In this document: one piece after another, positions 6,026-8,172 of the stretch
Layout: every line of letters starts with the position of its first letter
Position numbering within the stretch: the stretch's first letter is position 1
Source of the DNA: Catenibacterium sp. co_0103
Lineage (GTDB): Bacteria; Bacillota_I; Bacilli_A; Erysipelotrichales; Coprobacillaceae
Direction: 5' to 3'
DNA length: 8,172 nt
Assembly (NCBI RefSeq): GCF_004168205.1
Contig: NZ_RCYB01000085.1
Coordinates: forward strand, 1-8,172
Program-made: the position numbers and the translations under genes
Notes under the pieces: model-generated
Told to the model about the DNA's origin: nothing
Databases searched by the model: none
What the model saw: the letters and a program-made list of their open reading frames with translations, nothing else

Positions 6026-7988
6026 TCAATTCACTCCATATTTCATCCATCACAATCAGGATATCTTCATAATCATACCCCTTCTGCTTAAGAAAACGGC
6101 TGATACGCATCTTTAATTCCTGATCATGATATTTATTTTGATAACGTTTATATGTCTTTTCACATTCCTGTTTTAATAAAGACAATGTACGTTCATGAGA
6201 AAATTCAAAATCATAGCTATTCATAACAGAAAGAATTGTATTTTCGCTATATCCTTTATTATATAAGGTTCTCTTGATTTTTTGAATTAATCCCTGTGGA
6301 GAAAGCTTTCTATTGTTTGAATAGAGCTGATCCACAATATTAAAAGCATATTCTATTTCTTCTGATTCGTCAAATTTTTCGATTTCTTCTTCAATTAAAT
6401 GTTCTGGAATATCTTTATTCTTTAAATCAATAAGTGCCTTTTTTAAGCCTTTACCCTTCTTAAGAGTTGCATCAATATAGCTTCTTACATATTTACGATC
6501 ATCTATGAGATGACGATCTGTTAATAATGCCATACATTTCATAATCTCAATTTCATTATAGTCTCCATAAGTTTCTAAGCGTTTCTTTAAGTCATGGAAA
6601 CAATAGTCATGATAGCTAAGCAGTTTTACTGCTTTAAAATATAAATGTCTGATATTCTGCTTCTCTTTAAGAATATCTATAACTTCCTGATTGGCACGAG
6701 TTTGAATGGCGAGATGGAATGTTTCTACATCTTCTATAGTACATTCAAGAGCTATTTTTCTTTTACCACTTACAAATTCTACTGAGACTAGCTTTTCATG
6801 TGGTTTTATTGAAGAGACTACAAAACAGTTTTCAAAATGATCAATAGAACTGTTATACACATGCATCACTCCTTTATAGAATGTATGAGAATCAAATTGT
6901 TGGGCATGCTTTGCTGCATACTCTTTATAAGGTGTAAGATCCTTATGAGATAATTCTATTACTTTTTTGATATATTCTTCTTGAGTATAAAAGAAATGAC
7001 CATTACCACCCTCTACAATAACAGGATCTAAATTAGAATCATATCTTGCAAGAACTGGTAAAGAAGAGGCCATTGCTTCAATAAATGTTAGACCTTGTGT
7101 TTCAGTTAGAGATGCTGAGACAAAAAGATCACCGGAATAATAGAAATCAGGAATAACGTCTGCACTTTGACATCCTGCAAAACGAATATAATCATCCATT
7201 TTTAAATCATGTGTTAATTGCATCAAAGTGTTCTTTGCAGGTCCATCACCTATAATAAACAATCGTATATTTGGATTTCTTTGAATGATTTCAGGCATTG
7301 CGTTAATGATGAGATCTAATGATTTTTCTTCAGCAAGTCTACCTAAAGAGATTAAATTAAAATGATCACTAAGGCCATACTCTTCTTTGATTTGATTTGT
7401 ATGTTCTTTATTATATCTTTTAAAGCGTTCTAATTCGAGTCCAGTTGGTACAATATTGATTTCTTTTTTGATACCAATAGATTTCATCATAGAAGCTGTT
7501 TTAACACTAGGGACAATAAGAGAAGTTGTATGGGTTGTATATATCTTCATCAGCTTCTTGACAATCTTTTTTGCGATTGAATCAAATGGTTCGATTCCTT
7601 TAGTGACATAGTAAGTGTAGTCATAAAGATTGGTATGGAATGTATATACTGTAGGAATATTAAGCTTATAACCACATAATCGTCCAAATAAGCCTACGCC
7701 ATATTCAGTCTGCGTATGAATGATATCTGGATTAAATTCTTTAATCTTTTTAAATATTTTATTATTATAAATGCCTGCCATACGGTATCCATAGATACTT
7801 TTAAGAGAGATTCCATTCATTCTTATAATAAATGGATCATCTTCTATATGAACACCAAGAGGAGGAATTGTAGTTATAATCAAGACTTGATGACCATGTT
7901 TCATTAATTCATTTCTGAGTATACCAATTGATGAAACAACGCCATTAATATCAGGATAATAAGTGTCTGTAAATATCGCAATACGCAT
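6018..7988 (-). CDS. Fusion protein: GT4 glycosyltransferase (lipid glucosyltransferase-like) plus RecX
   Basis: One uninterrupted frame of 656 codons joins two complete-looking proteins. Residues 1 to about 385 form a GT-B fold, GT4-family glycosyltransferase: FTDTYYPDINGVVSSI (6-21) with the Gly-rich donor loop, HTQTEYGVGLFGRL (91-104), TFHTN (116-120), GRLAEEKSLDLI (216-227), GDGP (247-250) and the EX7E motif Glu296/Glu304. This pattern is closest to diacylglycerol glucosyltransferases of Firmicutes that make membrane glycolipids and lipoteichoic-acid anchors; the substrate is inferred. Residues about 395-656 resemble full-length RecX (about 260 residues), a RecA-filament modulator. They comprise an N-terminal beta region, then three helical repeats: KAVKLLSYHDYCFHDLKKRL (452-471) with LIDDRKYVRSYIDATLKKGK (494-513), then about 545-590 and 601-652. 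The start has AAAGGAG (7996-8002) 7 bases upstream and a promoter at 8016-8044. The stop overlaps yhaM. No frameshift or stop is seen at the junction (about 6810-6860). Confidence 0.9.
   Translation of the reverse strand: MRIAIFTDTYYPDINGVVSSIGILRNELMKHGHQVLIITTIPPLGVHIEDDPFIIRMNGISLKSIYGYRMAGIYNNKIFKKIKEFNPDIIHTQTEYGVGLFGRLCGYKLNIPTVYTFHTNLYDYTYYVTKGIEPFDSIAKKIVKKLMKIYTTHTTSLIVPSVKTASMMKSIGIKKEINIVPTGLELERFKRYNKEHTNQIKEEYGLSDHFNLISLGRLAEEKSLDLIINAMPEIIQRNPNIRLFIIGDGPAKNTLMQLTHDLKMDDYIRFAGCQSADVIPDFYYSGDLFVSASLTETQGLTFIEAMASSLPVLARYDSNLDPVIVEGGNGHFFYTQEEYIKKVIELSHKDLTPYKEYAAKHAQQFDSHTFYKGVMHVYNSSIDHFENCFVVSSIKPHEKLVSVEFVSGKRKIALECTIEDVETFHLAIQTRANQEVIDILKEKQNIRHLYFKAVKLLSYHDYCFHDLKKRLETYGDYNEIEIMKCMALLTDRHLIDDRKYVRSYIDATLKKGKGLKKALIDLKNKDIPEHLIEEEIEKFDESEEIEYAFNIVDQLYSNNRKLSPQGLIQKIKRTLYNKGYSENTILSVMNSYDFEFSHERTLSLLKQECEKTYKRYQNKYHDQELKMRISRFLKQKGYDYEDILIVMDEIWSELND
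6858..6875 (-). promoter_or_regulatory. Possible internal ribosome binding site and start for a separate RecX product
   Basis: At the domain junction the minus strand reads AAAGGAGTGATGCATGTG (6858-6875). AAAGGAG (6869-6875) lies 8 bases from an in-frame GTG (codon 377, 6858-6860) and only 2 bases from an in-frame ATG (codon 375). Initiation at the GTG would give a 280-residue RecX-only protein, close to the usual RecX length. The same bases also encode YKGVMHV, an ordinary end for a GT4 domain, so it may be a coincidence. Confidence 0.4.
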
Positions 7989-8015
7989 GTTGAATCTCCT
8001 TTAGCTTGCACTTAC

Positions 8016-8044
8016 ATTATACTGAATATAATAGAAAATTAAAA
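8016..8044 (-). promoter_or_regulatory. Probable promoter of the glycosyltransferase-recX fusion gene
   Basis: On the minus strand a perfect TATAAT occupies 8016-8021, with a weak -35 (TTTTAA, 8039-8044) at 17-base spacing. The expected start is near 8009, giving a leader of about 20 bases that carries the AAAGGAG site. The -35 region nearly touches the U run that ends the 5S rRNA gene. Confidence 0.6.
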
Positions 8045-8047
8045 CAT

Positions 8048-8056
8048 AAAAAAAAA
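8048..8056 (-). terminator. U9 run ending the 5S rRNA transcript
   Basis: Nine T follow directly after the 3' strand of the closing helix of 5S rRNA on the minus strand. No separate hairpin is present, so the only nearby stem is the 5S closing helix itself (GATCTGGC with GCCAGGTC). It is plausibly the terminator of an rRNA operon, with some read-through into the fusion gene possible. Confidence 0.5.
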
Positions 8057-8168
<112 letters not shown>

Positions 8169-8172
8169 CTCG

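Noticed and set aside
6018..7988. Idea that the GT-RecX fusion is a sequencing error joining two genes
   Set aside because: The frame is continuous over 656 codons with smooth similarity through the junction, and no homopolymer at the junction suggests an indel. It remains checkable by resequencing.

Overview
The window looks like a chromosomal segment of a low-GC Firmicute. The protein style, AT-rich codon use, and the order sepF, ylmH, divIVA, ileS all fit. My best guess is the Erysipelotrichia/Coprobacillaceae group (gut bacteria such as Catenibacterium or Kandleria), but that placement is an inference and not something the sequence proves. No mobile elements, CRISPR arrays or tRNA genes are visible.

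Layout, in the direction of transcription of the minus strand (right to left). A complete 5S rRNA gene lies at the right edge, presumably the end of an rRNA operon, and finishes in a run of nine U. A promoter then starts a 656-codon gene that fuses a complete GT4-type, lipid-glycosyltransferase-like enzyme to a complete RecX-like protein. Its stop overlaps the start of a YhaM-type 3'-5' exoribonuclease gene. A second promoter (extended -10) precedes sepF, followed by ylmH, divIVA and ileS. sepF and ylmH are separated by a perfect 10-bp hairpin with a U run. divIVA and ileS are separated by a classical T-box leader with an ATC (isoleucine) specifier. ileS ends at a strong hairpin that can serve both strands.

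At the left edge, on the plus strand and convergent with ileS, is a small gene for a 64-residue two-helix membrane protein. It has its own recognisable promoter, ribosome binding site and terminator. The first 90 bases hold only a short inverted repeat.

Functionally the minus-strand run combines lipid glycosylation plus RecA modulation (one polypeptide), RNA decay (YhaM), division-site assembly (SepF, DivIVA), ribosome-associated quality control (YlmH) and charging of tRNA-Ile. The most unusual items are the glycosyltransferase-RecX fusion with a good internal ribosome binding site at the domain junction, and the sepF-ylmH hairpin. That hairpin could act as an attenuator and also bring a distant Shine-Dalgarno sequence close to a ylmH start that otherwise lacks one.
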